Of a stretch of DNA of 43,845 nt, positions 26,464 through 35,677 are shown piece by piece (positions within the stretch are counted from its first letter, which is position 1; each line of letters opens with the position of its first letter). The stretch spans positions 1-43,845 of the forward strand of contig NZ_JAIULG010000039.1 in the NCBI RefSeq assembly GCF_020169415.1, in the 5' to 3' direction. The translations under genes were made by a program, and so were the position numbers. The notes beneath the pieces are model-generated. The model did not search any database, was not told the DNA's origin, and saw only the letters and a program-made list of their open reading frames with translations. Origin of the DNA: Tsukamurella sp. M9C. Its GTDB lineage: Bacteria; Actinomycetota; Actinomycetes; Mycobacteriales; Mycobacteriaceae.

Positions 26464-26483
26464 GGCCTGAATCGGCCTGAATC
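26464..26483. repeat. tandem 10-bp direct repeat between dctA and its kinase gene
   Basis: GGCCTGAATC occurs twice without a gap, in the 100-base divergent intergenic region. A one-helical-turn period is typical of response-regulator binding sites. It lies 21 bases upstream of the dctA start. Confidence 0.5.
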
Positions 26484-26543
26484 GATACTGCGAGAAGTGT
26501 GACTTGCAGCACAGCTTGTGTTCATTGTGTAAACGTCTTCATC

Positions 26544-28097
26544 GTGAGGAACAGAACCCGCAGCGTCGCCGCCCAGTCCTTCCTGGCGCAGGTGGCGATC
26601 CTGCTGACGATCGCCGTGGGCGCGTCGTGGCTGGTCGTGACCCAGGCGCGGGACGACGGTGACCGCACCGCCCGGGCCCAGACCCGGGCCGCCGCGGTCG
26701 CGCTCGCGGCCTCCCCGTCGACGGTGGCGGCGCTCGCCGCACCCGATGGGGCGGCGATGATGCAACCCGTGGCGGAGAACGTCGGGGCGCTCGGCGGCCT
26801 CGATTTCGTCGTGGTGATGCGGCCCGACCGCACGCGCCTGAGCCACGCCGACCCCGAGCTGATCGGCGGGAAGTTCACCGGCACCATCGACCGGGCGCTC
26901 GCGGGCGAGACGTTCACGGAGACCTACGCGGGCAGCCTCGGCCCGTCGATCCGCACCGTCACGCCCGTCCACGACGCCTCCGGCGCGCTGGTGGGGCTGG
27001 TCTCCGCCGGGGTGACCCGGGCCCGGCTCGGGGACCAGGTGCGCGACGCGCTGCCCCGCATCCTCGCGGTCGTCCTTGGCGCGCTGCTCGTGCTGGTGGC
27101 GCTCTCCGCGGTCGCGCAGCGGCGGCTGCGCCGCCAGACCCTCGGCCTCTCCGCGCACGACCTGCGCGGGCTCTACGAGCACCACGACGCGGTGCTGCAC
27201 ACGCTCTCCGAGGGCCTGCTCGTCTTCGACGCCGACGCGCCCGACGGCCCCGCGCGCGTGGTCAACGACGAGGCGCGCCGCCTCCTCGAGCTGCCGGACG
27301 GCGACGTCGAACAGGACGACCTGCCGGCGTCACTGCGGGGCGCCGCCGACCTCGACGACGAGCTGCACGTGACCGGCAACCGCGTGCTCCTGGTGAATCG
27401 CCGACCCGTCACCGGCCCGACCGGCCCGATCGGCACCGTCCTGACGGTCCGCGACCGCACCGAACTGCAAACGGTCCTCGGCGAACTCGACACGGCCCGC
27501 TCCCTCGCCGACGCGCTGAGCGCCCAGGCGCACGAGCACGCCAACCGGCTGCACTCCGTGGTGACCATGATCGAGCTCGGCGAGGACGAGGCGGCGGCGG
27601 ATCTGGCCGTGGCCGATCGGTCCGCCTCCCAGGAGCTCATCGACCGGCTCGCGGGCGATCCGGCCCCGTCGGCGGTCGCGCTGCTCGTGGCGAAGACGGC
27701 CGCGGCGTCGGCGCTCGACGTCGAGCTCACCGTGGCGGAGGGCACCGACCTCGCCCGCGCGCCGCTCCCCGACGCGCAGCTGCTCACCCTCCTCGGCAAC
27801 CTCGTGGACAACGCGGTCGACGCCGCCGGACCGGGTGGCTGGGTGGAACTCTCGGCGGCCAGCCCCGGCGGTGCGTGGGAGCTGCGGGTCGCCGACAGCG
27901 GCCCCGGCATGTCCGCCGACGAGTTCGCCCTCGCCCGGACACGCGGCTACTCGACCAAGGACCGCAGCGGCCGCCTGCACGGCGGCGGGCTCGGCCTCGC
28001 CCTGGTCGATCAGGTGGTGCGGCAGGCGGGTGGCACGATCGAGGCGGAGCGCGCGCCGTCGACGGTGACGGTGCGCCTACCGGAGGGAGAGCGATGA
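26544..28097 (+). CDS. sensor histidine kinase, DcuS/CitA family
   Basis: The 517-residue kinase has a transmembrane helix near residues 14-31 and a periplasmic Cache/PASp domain. That domain has the DcuS-like ligand residues: Arg and His in RTRLSHADPELIGG and Arg in LGPSIRTVTPVHD. A second transmembrane helix lies near 170-192. A cytosolic PAS-like domain follows (TLSEGLLVFDADAPD), then an H-box AHEHANRLHSVVTMIELG with the phospho-accepting His near 328, and an HATPase (LVDNAVDAAGPG, DSGPGMSADEF, HGGGLGLALVDQVVRQ). It probably senses C4-dicarboxylates or citrate and signals to the adjacent regulator to induce dctA. GTG 26544 is chosen because it precedes the basic VRNRTRS leader; no Shine-Dalgarno sequence is obvious. 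Confidence 0.87.
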   Translation: MRNRTRSVAAQSFLAQVAILLTIAVGASWLVVTQARDDGDRTARAQTRAAAVALAASPSTVAALAAPDGAAMMQPVAENVGALGGLDFVVVMRPDRTRLSHADPELIGGKFTGTIDRALAGETFTETYAGSLGPSIRTVTPVHDASGALVGLVSAGVTRARLGDQVRDALPRILAVVLGALLVLVALSAVAQRRLRRQTLGLSAHDLRGLYEHHDAVLHTLSEGLLVFDADAPDGPARVVNDEARRLLELPDGDVEQDDLPASLRGAADLDDELHVTGNRVLLVNRRPVTGPTGPIGTVLTVRDRTELQTVLGELDTARSLADALSAQAHEHANRLHSVVTMIELGEDEAAADLAVADRSASQELIDRLAGDPAPSAVALLVAKTAAASALDVELTVAEGTDLARAPLPDAQLLTLLGNLVDNAVDAAGPGGWVELSAASPGGAWELRVADSGPGMSADEFALARTRGYSTKDRSGRLHGGGLGLALVDQVVRQAGGTIEAERAPSTVTVRLPEGER

Positions 28098-28780
28098 CGA
28101 TCCGAGTGCTGGTGGTCGACGACGAGCCTCAGATCGCCCGCGCGCACGCCGAATACGTCCGGCGCATGGACGGTTTCGAGGTTGCCGGGGTCGCCGGCAC
28201 GGCCGCCGCCGCGCTCGGCGAGGTCCGGCGGTCCGCCGTCGCCGGCCCGCCGGTCGACCTCGTGCTCGCCGATGTGGGGCTGCCGGATCGCAGCGGCCTC
28301 GACCTCGCGGCGGACCTCGCCTCCGTCCGGCCGCGGCCCGACGTCATGGTGATCACCTCGGCCCGCGACATGGAGACCGTCCGGGGCGCGATGGCGAGCG
28401 GCGCGATCCTCTACCTGATCAAGCCGTTCACCTTCGCCGCCTTCGCGGACCGGCTGCGCCGCTACCTCTCCTTCCGGGACGCGCTGGGCGGCGGCGACGT
28501 GGGCCAGCGGGAGGTGGACGCCGCCTTCGCCGCGCTGCGCGAGGCGCCCGCGGCGACGACGGCTCCGAAGGGGCTGGCACCGTCGACTCTGGAGGCCGTG
28601 ACGGGCGCGCTGCGCCACGCCGACGAACCGCTCGGCGCCGCCGACGTGGCCGCCCGCACGGGAATGTCGCGCGTGACCGCCTGGCGCTACCTCGAGCGCC
28701 TCGCGGACGACCGGTTGTGCGAGCGGGTCACCGAGTACGGCGGGCGCGGACGCCCCGAGGTGCGCTACCGCTGGCTGTGA
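28094..28780 (+). CDS. CitB/DcuR-type response regulator
   Basis: The 228-residue regulator has a receiver domain with acidic pair D9-D10, phospho-acceptor D60 (VLADVGLPD), VITSARD and LIKPFTF with the conserved Lys. After a linker, the C-terminal helix-turn-helix reads AADVAARTGMSRVTAWRYLERL. This is the CitB/DcuR layout, which pairs with DcuS/CitA kinases. The ATG overlaps the kinase stop (ATGA). The likely target is the divergent dctA gene, through the tandem repeat at 26464-26483; that is inference. Its TGA abuts the stop codon of the convergent solute-binding protein gene with no base between. Confidence 0.9.
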   Translation: MTIRVLVVDDEPQIARAHAEYVRRMDGFEVAGVAGTAAAALGEVRRSAVAGPPVDLVLADVGLPDRSGLDLAADLASVRPRPDVMVITSARDMETVRGAMASGAILYLIKPFTFAAFADRLRRYLSFRDALGGGDVGQREVDAAFAALREAPAATTAPKGLAPSTLEAVTGALRHADEPLGAADVAARTGMSRVTAWRYLERLADDRLCERVTEYGGRGRPEVRYRWL

Positions 28781-30322
28781 TCAGCGGATCGTGACGCCGT
28801 GCAGGTCGATGTACTTGTAGAGGTTCCAGTCCAGGCCCTTGACCCGTGCGGGTGAGACGTAGGTGGCGGGCGAGACCACGAGGTCGATGACGAACTGCTG
28901 ATCGAGCAGGTAGTCCGTGTACTCCCGCAGCACCGCCGGCCGGCCCGGCCCCTCCTCCGCCAGACGCGCGACGAGGCCCGTGTACTCGGGCGCGGAGAAC
29001 CCCGACAGGTTGCCCTTCGGCTTGAAGGGCGCGGCGCCGCTCGCCAGGGTCAGCGGGTCGGACTGGCCGAAGCCGTGCGGGCCCACCCACAATTCGTGCT
29101 TCCCGGACTTGAGGAAGGGCGAGAAGGCGGCCTGCTCCCGGGGATCCAGGTCGACGGTGACCCCGACCTCCGCCAGGTCGTTCTGCACGATCGCCGCGAT
29201 CGCCGGTGCCGCGGCCAATCCGGTCGGGTAGCTCAGGGCCAGGCGTCGGGGACCGCCGGCCGCAGCGAGCAGCGCGCGGGCCCGCTCATGATCCTTCCGG
29301 TAGTGGGACGCGGCCGCACCGTCGTACCCGGGCGAGCTCGCGGCCCACGGCGCCGAGCTCGGCAGGGCCGCGCCCGCGAACACCTCCGCGGCGATCCGGT
29401 CCCGGTCGACGGCGTACGAGATCGCCTGCCGCACCTGCTTGTCCGCCAGGGCGGGCGCGGCGACGTTGGCGCCCACGTAGTACGCGGCGTCGTGGACGTC
29501 ACCGGTCGTGATCCGGTACAGCGACTGGTCCCGGAACTGCCGCAGCGCCCGCGGCGCGGCGTCGAGAACGAGATCGGACTGTCCCGCCCGGATCGACGTG
29601 AGGAGCGCACCGGCGTCGCGGACCACGCGCAGCGTCACGCCGTCGAGGCGAGCGGGCCCTCGCCAGTACCCGTCGAAGCGGCGGAAGCGGGCGCTCGCCG
29701 CCACCTCGCGGCCGTCGAACCGGAACGGCCCGGTGCCCACGAAGCTCGTCCCCGCACGCAGCTCCGCGGCCGATTCGGAATCGACGAGCAGCATGAACTC
29801 CAGCAGGTCGAAGACGTTCGGCACGGGGGCGGCGAACCGCAGGACGGCGGTGTACGGATCCGGGGTGGCGACCGCAGTCACCGCTTTCGCCGCCGACTGC
29901 AATTGGGAACCCGCGGCGTCGGATGCGTAGACCGACACGGCGTACGCGACGTCCTTCGACGTGAGCGGGCGACCGGTGTGGAAGCGGACGTCGTCCCGCA
30001 GGTGCAGGGTCAGGCTCCGGCCGTCGGGTGCGGCGTCCCATGACCGGGCCACCGCGGGGCGGGGTGTGCGCGTGCTCCGGTCGTACCGGATCAGGGTGTC
30101 CCACACCAGGAGGCCGATCGCCATCGTCGTGACCGACTGGCTGTAGATCGACTTCGGGTCGATGTCGGCCAACGAGCCGAGCACCAGTGTGCCGCCGGCG
30201 CCGCCGGGCGCGGCGTTCGCGTCCCGCGCCTGCTGGACGGCGGACGTGCACCCCGACAGCGCGCCCGCCGCGCCGATTCCCAACGCCCCCAGCAGAACCG
30301 ATCGTCGCGTGACGCCGTTCAT
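28781..30322 (-). CDS. peptide/nickel-type ABC transporter substrate-binding lipoprotein
   Basis: A 513-residue SBP_bac_5 protein. The N-terminus [20 protein letters not shown] has a twin-arginine-like RR and ends in lipobox LSGC with the lipidated Cys at 25. The body carries IYSQSVTTMAIGLLVWDTLIRYD, LTSKDVAYAVSVYASD and VRQAISYAVDRDRIAAEVFAG, typical of DppA/OppA relatives. The ligand cannot be told; peptides, opines or nickel complexes are possibilities. It is the last gene of a four-gene importer operon. Its start overlaps the stop of the ATPase gene (ATGA), a less usual order since binding-protein genes commonly come first. Confidence 0.88.
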   Translation of the reverse strand: MNGVTRRSVLLGALGIGAAGALSGCTSAVQQARDANAAPGGAGGTLVLGSLADIDPKSIYSQSVTTMAIGLLVWDTLIRYDRSTRTPRPAVARSWDAAPDGRSLTLHLRDDVRFHTGRPLTSKDVAYAVSVYASDAAGSQLQSAAKAVTAVATPDPYTAVLRFAAPVPNVFDLLEFMLLVDSESAAELRAGTSFVGTGPFRFDGREVAASARFRRFDGYWRGPARLDGVTLRVVRDAGALLTSIRAGQSDLVLDAAPRALRQFRDQSLYRITTGDVHDAAYYVGANVAAPALADKQVRQAISYAVDRDRIAAEVFAGAALPSSAPWAASSPGYDGAAASHYRKDHERARALLAAAGGPRRLALSYPTGLAAAPAIAAIVQNDLAEVGVTVDLDPREQAAFSPFLKSGKHELWVGPHGFGQSDPLTLASGAAPFKPKGNLSGFSAPEYTGLVARLAEEGPGRPAVLREYTDYLLDQQFVIDLVVSPATYVSPARVKGLDWNLYKYIDLHGVTIR

Positions 30323-31872
30323 CGCCGCTCCTCCCGCCGCGCCCGTTGGACCTCCGGGTCGGGCACCGGCACCGCGGCCACGAGCTCCTGCGCGTACTCC
30401 GATCGAGGCGCCGCCAGCAGGGACCTCGCCGGTCCCTCCTCGACGACGCGGCCGTGCCGCAGCACCACCGCCCGATCCGCGACCTCGCCCACCACGGCGA
30501 GATCATGGGTGATGAACACCGCGGCGAAACCGAACTCCGCGTGCAGTTCCCGGAACAGGTCCAGGACGCCCGCCTGCACGGACACGTCCAGTGCACTGGT
30601 CGGCTCGTCCGCCACTACGAGGTCGGGCGAGCCCGCCAGGGCGCGCGCGAGGGCCACGCGCTGCCGCTGACCTCCGCTGAGTTCGGCGGGCCGCCGACGC
30701 AGCACGTCCGCCGGGAGCCGGACGGCGTCGATCAGGTCGGCGGCGCGTTCCCGCAGGATCCGGTTGTCGCGCTGACCGGCGATGTGCAGCGGCTCCACCA
30801 CGATCCGGCCGACGTCCCAGCGCGGGTCGAGCGCGGCGTACGGGTCCTGGTGGACGAGCCCAAGTTTCGTCGCGCGCACGTCGACGAGGCCCGCATCGGC
30901 GCCCTGAAGGCCGACGAGGACGCGCCCCAGCGTCGTCTTCCCCGAGCCCGATTCGCCGACGAGCCCCACCACCTCACCGCGACCCACCGTGAGATCGACG
31001 CCGTCGAGCGCGGGCGCACCGTCGAACACCACGCGAAGTCCCTCGACACGCACGACCGGTTCCGGCGCCGGGGTGTCCCCCGCCTGCCCGGCCCCGGTGG
31101 GGAGACGAGGAACGGCGCCGAGCAGCTCCCGGGTGTACGCGGCCCGTGGGTGCGCGAAGATCTCGTCGACCGGCGCGGCCTCGACGGTCTCGCCCGCGCG
31201 GACGACGGTGACGGTGTCGGCGAGGTCGGCGACGACGCCCAGGTTGTGCGAGATGAGCAGGACCGCAAGGCCCTTCCGGTCGCGCAGGTCGCGGAGCAGC
31301 GCGAGGATCTGCGCCTGGACGGTGACGTCGAGCGCGGTCGTCGGCTCGTCGGCGATGAGGAGCGCGGGCTCGGCGGCGAGGGCGAGGGCGATGACCACGC
31401 GCTGCTTCTGCCCGCCGGAGAGCTGGTGCGGGTACCAGTCGGCGCGGACGTCGGGTTCGGGGATGCCGACGTCGGTAAGCAATTCGATCGCCCGGCGCCG
31501 ACCGTCGGCGCGCCCCACCCGCCTGTGGGCGCGCAGGACCTGGAGGATCTGCCGCCAGATCCGCTGCGACGGATTGAGTGCCGACTGCGGTTCCTGGAAG
31601 ACCAGTGCCGCGCGCGTCCCACGCAGTGGTCGCAGTTCGCGCTCGCTGCGCCCGATCACCTGCTCCCCACCGAGCTCGATGCTGCCCGTGGCGGAGAGCC
31701 CCGCGGGCAGGAGGCCGAGGATCGCGAGGCCCGTGAGCGTCTTGCCTGAACCGGACTCGCCGACCAGGGCCGTGACGGAGGCCGCCGAGACGGTCAGGTC
31801 GAGGCCGTCGACGAGTACCCGACCGTCGGGGCCGGTGACCGTGAGACCGGAGATGGTCAGCGGCGCGGTCAT
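30319..31872 (-). CDS. ABC transporter dual ATP-binding protein (DppDF-like fusion)
   Basis: The 517-residue protein holds two complete ABC ATPase domains. The first has Walker A GESGSGKT at about 38-45, signature LSGGQKQRV and Walker [13 protein letters not shown]. The second has [26 protein letters not shown] and [12 protein letters not shown]. Each is of the oligopeptide type with a C-terminal extension. It powers the two permeases encoded just upstream and the lipoprotein downstream. Both ends overlap neighbours by four bases, so all subunits are cotranslated. Fusion of the two ATPases into one chain is frequent in actinobacterial importers of this class. Confidence 0.92.
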   Translation of the reverse strand: MTAPLTISGLTVTGPDGRVLVDGLDLTVSAASVTALVGESGSGKTLTGLAILGLLPAGLSATGSIELGGEQVIGRSERELRPLRGTRAALVFQEPQSALNPSQRIWRQILQVLRAHRRVGRADGRRRAIELLTDVGIPEPDVRADWYPHQLSGGQKQRVVIALALAAEPALLIADEPTTALDVTVQAQILALLRDLRDRKGLAVLLISHNLGVVADLADTVTVVRAGETVEAAPVDEIFAHPRAAYTRELLGAVPRLPTGAGQAGDTPAPEPVVRVEGLRVVFDGAPALDGVDLTVGRGEVVGLVGESGSGKTTLGRVLVGLQGADAGLVDVRATKLGLVHQDPYAALDPRWDVGRIVVEPLHIAGQRDNRILRERAADLIDAVRLPADVLRRRPAELSGGQRQRVALARALAGSPDLVVADEPTSALDVSVQAGVLDLFRELHAEFGFAAVFITHDLAVVGEVADRAVVLRHGRVVEEGPARSLLAAPRSEYAQELVAAVPVPDPEVQRARREERR

Positions 31873-32660
31873 CGGCGGGCCCCCGCGAATCCTCGGGCGA
31901 TGAGCAACAGGGCGAGCGAGAGGGCGACGATCGCGACCAGCGGCCCCCAGGCGTACGCGGCGTTGGCGTCCCAGTTGTTCACCGCTCCCGCCAGCACCGA
32001 GCCCAAGGACGGCGTCGGCGGGCGCACCCCGACCCCCACGAAGCTCAGCCCGGACTCGACGAAGACGCCGAGGGAGAGGGCGAGCGCCACCTGGACTGCG
32101 AGCGGCTCGAGCGCGTTGGGCAGCACGTGTTTGGCGAGGACGGTGCCCGGCGACGCGCCGGCGACCCGGGCCGCCTCGACGTAGGCGGTTCCCCGCAGAC
32201 GCAGGATCTCGGCGCGGGTCAGCCGGAGGAAGACCGGTGCCTCGGCGACGGCGATCGCGAGCACGACGGTGACGATGCCCGGGCCCCGCAGCGCAGTGAG
32301 CAGGATCGCGAGGATCAGCGCGGGGAACGCCAGGACGACGTCGGAGGCGCGGGCGAGGACGGTGTCGATCGCCCGATGGGCGGTGCTCGCGACGCCCAGC
32401 CCGACGCCGATCAGCGCGGCGATCGGAACCGCGGTGAAGATCACGAGCAGACTGGTCCGGATCCCGTACAGCACGCGACTGAGGACGTCCCGGTTCAGAT
32501 CGTCGGTGCCCAGCGGGTGGCCGGCTACCGGAGGCAGCAGGTTCGCTCCGGGGATCTGCCGGAGGGGATCCTCGGGCGCCAGCAGCGGTGCGGCGACGCC
32601 GAGAAGCCCGAGGAGAAGGAGCAGTGCGGCCCCGGCGAGCAGGGTGCGCGAGCGCGTCAT
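31869..32660 (-). CDS. ABC transporter permease (DppC-like)
   Basis: This 263-residue inner membrane protein has the DppC pattern. After a first transmembrane helix ([23 protein letters not shown]) comes [26 protein letters not shown], and the EAA loop reads [28 protein letters not shown]. About six membrane segments are present. It pairs with the DppB-like protein encoded just upstream to form the channel. ATG 32660 overlaps the DppB stop and its own stop overlaps the ATPase start. Substrate unknown, as for the whole system. Confidence 0.9.
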   Translation of the reverse strand: MTRSRTLLAGAALLLLLGLLGVAAPLLAPEDPLRQIPGANLLPPVAGHPLGTDDLNRDVLSRVLYGIRTSLLVIFTAVPIAALIGVGLGVASTAHRAIDTVLARASDVVLAFPALILAILLTALRGPGIVTVVLAIAVAEAPVFLRLTRAEILRLRGTAYVEAARVAGASPGTVLAKHVLPNALEPLAVQVALALSLGVFVESGLSFVGVGVRPPTPSLGSVLAGAVNNWDANAAYAWGPLVAIVALSLALLLIARGFAGARR

Positions 32661-33595
32661 GCCGGCCTCCGGGTGGGGTCGAGGAGGCGGTACGCGGCGT
32701 CGGTGAGCAGCGCGATGACGACGAACACGGTGACCGCGAGCAGAAGCACCGCCTGCACCACCGGATAGTCGCGCGCCGCGATGCCCTGCCCGAGGAGTTG
32801 CCCCAGACCGGGCCACGCGAAGATCGCCTCGACCAACACCGCCGAACCGAGCAGCTGGCCGGCCTGGATGCCGAACACCGTGACCACCGAGGGCAGCGCG
32901 TTGCGGGCCGCTCCCCGCAACAGGATCCGGCCCGCCGGAACGCCCGCGGCGCGCGCGGTCAGCACGTAGGGCCGTGCCCACTCGGTGCGGAGCGCCTCGG
33001 AGAAGAACCGGGTGAGGGTCGAGGCCACCGGGATCGCGAGGCAGACGGCGGGCAGCAGCAGGTACTGGAGCGTGATCCCCACGTCGTCGGTGTAGCCGCG
33101 CGGCGGCGTGCCGCCCGCGGGCAGCACCGGCCATACGACGGCGAAGAACTCGACGAGGAGGACGCCGGTCACGAAGGGCGGTACCGCGATCCCGATCACC
33201 TCGAACCCGGCGATCGCCGACCGCACCCACGTCCTGCGCGAGGCGACGGCGACGAACGACAGCGCCGCGGCGGCCACGACCGCGATCACCAGGGCCGTGA
33301 GCCCCAGGGCAGCGGTGTTGCGCAGGCCGTCGGCGAGGAGCGCGTCGATCCTGCCCCCGATGACGTAGGACCGACCGAGGTCACCCGTGAGCGCCCCGCC
33401 GAGCCACTGCAGGTACTGCACGACCAGCGGCCGGTCGAGGCCCAGCTCGTGGCGGAGCGCCTCCAGGGTCGCCGGCGACGCGTCCGCACCGGCGAGTGCC
33501 ACCGCGGGATCACCCGGAACCGCGTGCAGCACCGAGAAGATGACGATGGACGCCAACAGCAGGGTCAGTACCGCGATACCGACACGCCGCACCAC
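32657..33595 (-). CDS. ABC transporter permease (DppB-like)
   Basis: The 312-residue DppB-like membrane protein starts with a hydrophobic helix (RRVGIAVLTLLLASIVIFSVLHAVPGDPA), has LRHELGLDRPLVVQYLQWLGGALTGDLGRSY, and an EAA loop YVLTARAAGVPAGRILLRGAARNALPS. It forms the translocation path with the DppC-like partner. The start is uncertain: GTG codons at 33601, 33595 and 33592 are all possible and none has a clean ribosome-binding site; I took 33595. It is the first gene of the importer operon, 89 bases behind the acyl reductase gene on the same strand; I see no clear promoter or terminator in that gap. Confidence 0.85.
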   Translation of the reverse strand: MVRRVGIAVLTLLLASIVIFSVLHAVPGDPAVALAGADASPATLEALRHELGLDRPLVVQYLQWLGGALTGDLGRSYVIGGRIDALLADGLRNTAALGLTALVIAVVAAAALSFVAVASRRTWVRSAIAGFEVIGIAVPPFVTGVLLVEFFAVVWPVLPAGGTPPRGYTDDVGITLQYLLLPAVCLAIPVASTLTRFFSEALRTEWARPYVLTARAAGVPAGRILLRGAARNALPSVVTVFGIQAGQLLGSAVLVEAIFAWPGLGQLLGQGIAARDYPVVQAVLLLAVTVFVVIALLTDAAYRLLDPTRRPA

Positions 33596-33684
33596 CGCCA
33601 CCCATCCCACCGCTCCAGTGAACACCGGAGCCGTGTCGGGCGCGAGCGTTCGAGTCGAGCTGAGCGCAAACGCCCGCTCCGCAC

Positions 33685-35562
33685 CTACGCCGACACGCCC
33701 TTCGCCGCGGCCGAGTCGCGCGTCGTGAGGTAGTCCTGGTGGAGCATCCGCCGGGTGATCCGCGGGGTGAAGGTGCGGCCCAGCGCGCCGACCACGCCGA
33801 GCGGCGTGTTCACCCGTGTGGGCCGCTCGCGCATGGCGCGGATGATGATCCGGGCCGCCTTCTCCGGGCTGATGACGTGCGCATCGTCGTAGGCCTCGGT
33901 AGGGGCGATCATCTCGGTCCGGACCAGTGGCATGTGGACGTTGGTGAAGGTGACGTGATCCGACAGGGTCTCGGTGGCCGCGATGTCGGTGAACGCGTCG
34001 AGGGCCGCCTTGCTCGCGACGTACGCCGAGAACCGCGGCCCCCGCGCGAGAACGCCGATGCTGGAGATGTTCACGACGTGGCCGAAGCCCCGCTCCCGCA
34101 TGTGCGGGAGCAGCGCGAGGATCATCCGCACGGCGCCGAAGTAGTTCACGTCCATGGTGCGCTCGAAGTCGTGCATCCGGCCGGTGGAGGCCTTGACGGA
34201 CCGCCGGATCGACCGGCCCGCGTTGTTGATCAGGTAGTCGACGTGGCCGTGGTCCGCGAGGACCCGGGCCACGGTCGCGTCGACGACGTCGCCGTCGGTC
34301 ACGTCGCACACGTACGTGGCGGCCTCTCCGCCGCTCGCCCGCACCTGCTCCGCCGTGGCCTCGAGTTCGGCGGCGTTGCGCGCCAGCAGGATCACGCGCG
34401 CGCCCCGCTCGCCGAGCTCGATCGCCGTCTGCCGGCCGATGCCCGACGAGGCGCCGGTGATGACCACATGGCGCCCGGCGATCGGGTCGCGGCGGCGGAG
34501 CCGCGCGGGGTCGAGCTGCTCGCGCCAGTACTGGAAGAGCCGGGGCCCGTAGTCCTTCAGCGGCGGGACCTCGATCCCGGTGCCCTGCAGCGCCCGCTGC
34601 GTGGGCTGCGAGGTGTAGGTCGCCGTGAAGCCGAGGTTCTCGAAGGCCTTCGGCGGGATGCCTGCCTGCTTGAGGGCGGTGTCGCGCAGGACGCCCACCT
34701 TGCCCGCACCGCTCGCGCGCAGGGCGGGGTCCACCACGCGGCGCGGCACCCTGCCCACCGCGCGGGGCGCGCCCGCGGGCCGGGCGATGGCCCGGTACAG
34801 CTCCAGCACGCTCTGCGGTTCCGGGTTCACCAGGTGGTACGTCCGACCCGTTCCGTCCGGCCGGAGCAGGAGCTCGACCAGCGCCGCGGCGACGTAGTCG
34901 ACCGGGACGACGTTCGTATCACCGGTGTCCGGCAACACCATCGGGATCATCGACGGGACGCGCCGCAGGGCGTCGAAGGTCGGGAAGAAGTAGTACGGCC
35001 CGTCGATCTTGTCCATCTCGCCGGTGCGCGAGTCCCCGACCACGATGGCGGGCCGGTAGACGCGCCAGCGCAGGTCCTCGGCCTCGCGCACCAGCTTCTC
35101 GGACTCGAACTTGGTGCGGTGGTACGGCGAGGGGAAGCCCTGCCCGAGGTCGAAGTCGTTCTCGCCGAAGCTTCCCCGGTAGTCCCCCGCGACGGCGACG
35201 GAGGAGACGTGATGCAGCTCGGCGCCGGCGCGGCGCGCCAGATCGATGACGGCGCGGGTGCCTTCGACGTTGACCCGGTCGTTCGCCTCCGCGCTCGCGC
35301 CCATGTCGTAGACCGCACCCAGGTGCAGGACGGCGTCGACGCCCTCGGGCTCCGCGGCGAGGCCCAGGCCGGGCGCGCCGAGGTCGCCGAGCAGCGGGCG
35401 GACGCGGTCCTCGCCCCATCGGGCGCGCCATTCGTCCAGCTTGGACGCGGAGGACGGGCGCACGAGCAGGTGCACCTCCGCCTCGGGCTCGCGCTCCAGC
35501 AGCAGGGGGACGATCCGGCGGCCCAGGAAACCGGTGGCGCCCGTGATCAGGTAGGTACTCAT
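33685..35562 (-). CDS. two-domain SDR: fatty acyl-CoA reductase-like plus classical SDR (AcrA1-like)
   Basis: The 625-residue fusion starts with an extended SDR: LITGATGFLGRRIVPLLL at 5-22, VDAVLHLGAVYDMG, and YHRTKFESEKLV with the YxxxK pair. It continues from about 365 with a classical SDR: HVVITGASSGIGRQTAIELG, LINNAGRSIRRS, NISSIGVLARGPRFSAYVASKAALDAF. The order matches the mycobacterial AcrA1 (Rv3391) type, believed to reduce acyl-CoA or related acyl groups to aldehyde or alcohol. Use in wax or mycolate-related lipid synthesis is possible. GAGGAG precedes ATG 35562. A large symmetric operator-like sequence (35590-35625) overlaps its likely promoter. Confidence 0.88.
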   Translation of the reverse strand: MSTYLITGATGFLGRRIVPLLLEREPEAEVHLLVRPSSASKLDEWRARWGEDRVRPLLGDLGAPGLGLAAEPEGVDAVLHLGAVYDMGASAEANDRVNVEGTRAVIDLARRAGAELHHVSSVAVAGDYRGSFGENDFDLGQGFPSPYHRTKFESEKLVREAEDLRWRVYRPAIVVGDSRTGEMDKIDGPYYFFPTFDALRRVPSMIPMVLPDTGDTNVVPVDYVAAALVELLLRPDGTGRTYHLVNPEPQSVLELYRAIARPAGAPRAVGRVPRRVVDPALRASGAGKVGVLRDTALKQAGIPPKAFENLGFTATYTSQPTQRALQGTGIEVPPLKDYGPRLFQYWREQLDPARLRRRDPIAGRHVVITGASSGIGRQTAIELGERGARVILLARNAAELEATAEQVRASGGEAATYVCDVTDGDVVDATVARVLADHGHVDYLINNAGRSIRRSVKASTGRMHDFERTMDVNYFGAVRMILALLPHMRERGFGHVVNISSIGVLARGPRFSAYVASKAALDAFTDIAATETLSDHVTFTNVHMPLVRTEMIAPTEAYDDAHVISPEKAARIIIRAMRERPTRVNTPLGVVGALGRTFTPRITRRMLHQDYLTTRDSAAAKGVSA

Positions 35563-35589
35563 GTGCGACTCCTCGGGGAGGCTCTCAGC

Positions 35590-35625
35590 AACTGACTTTG
35601 AAGTAACCTTACTCAGAAGTCAGTT
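35590..35625. promoter_or_regulatory. 36-bp concentric palindrome between acyl reductase and dinB genes
   Basis: The outer arms AACTGACTT and AAGTCAGTT and the inner arms AGTAA and TTACT share one centre at 35607/35608; 14 of 18 base pairs are symmetric. On the minus strand it overlaps a candidate promoter (TTGCGC, 16 bases, TAAGGT at 35611-35606) for the acyl reductase. This is the shape of a TetR-family operator; no TetR gene is in the window. Confidence 0.65.
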
Positions 35626-35677
35626 CTGCGCAATGTCGCCACGGTCACTTGTCGGACCCGGGCGCGATACTGCGGTC

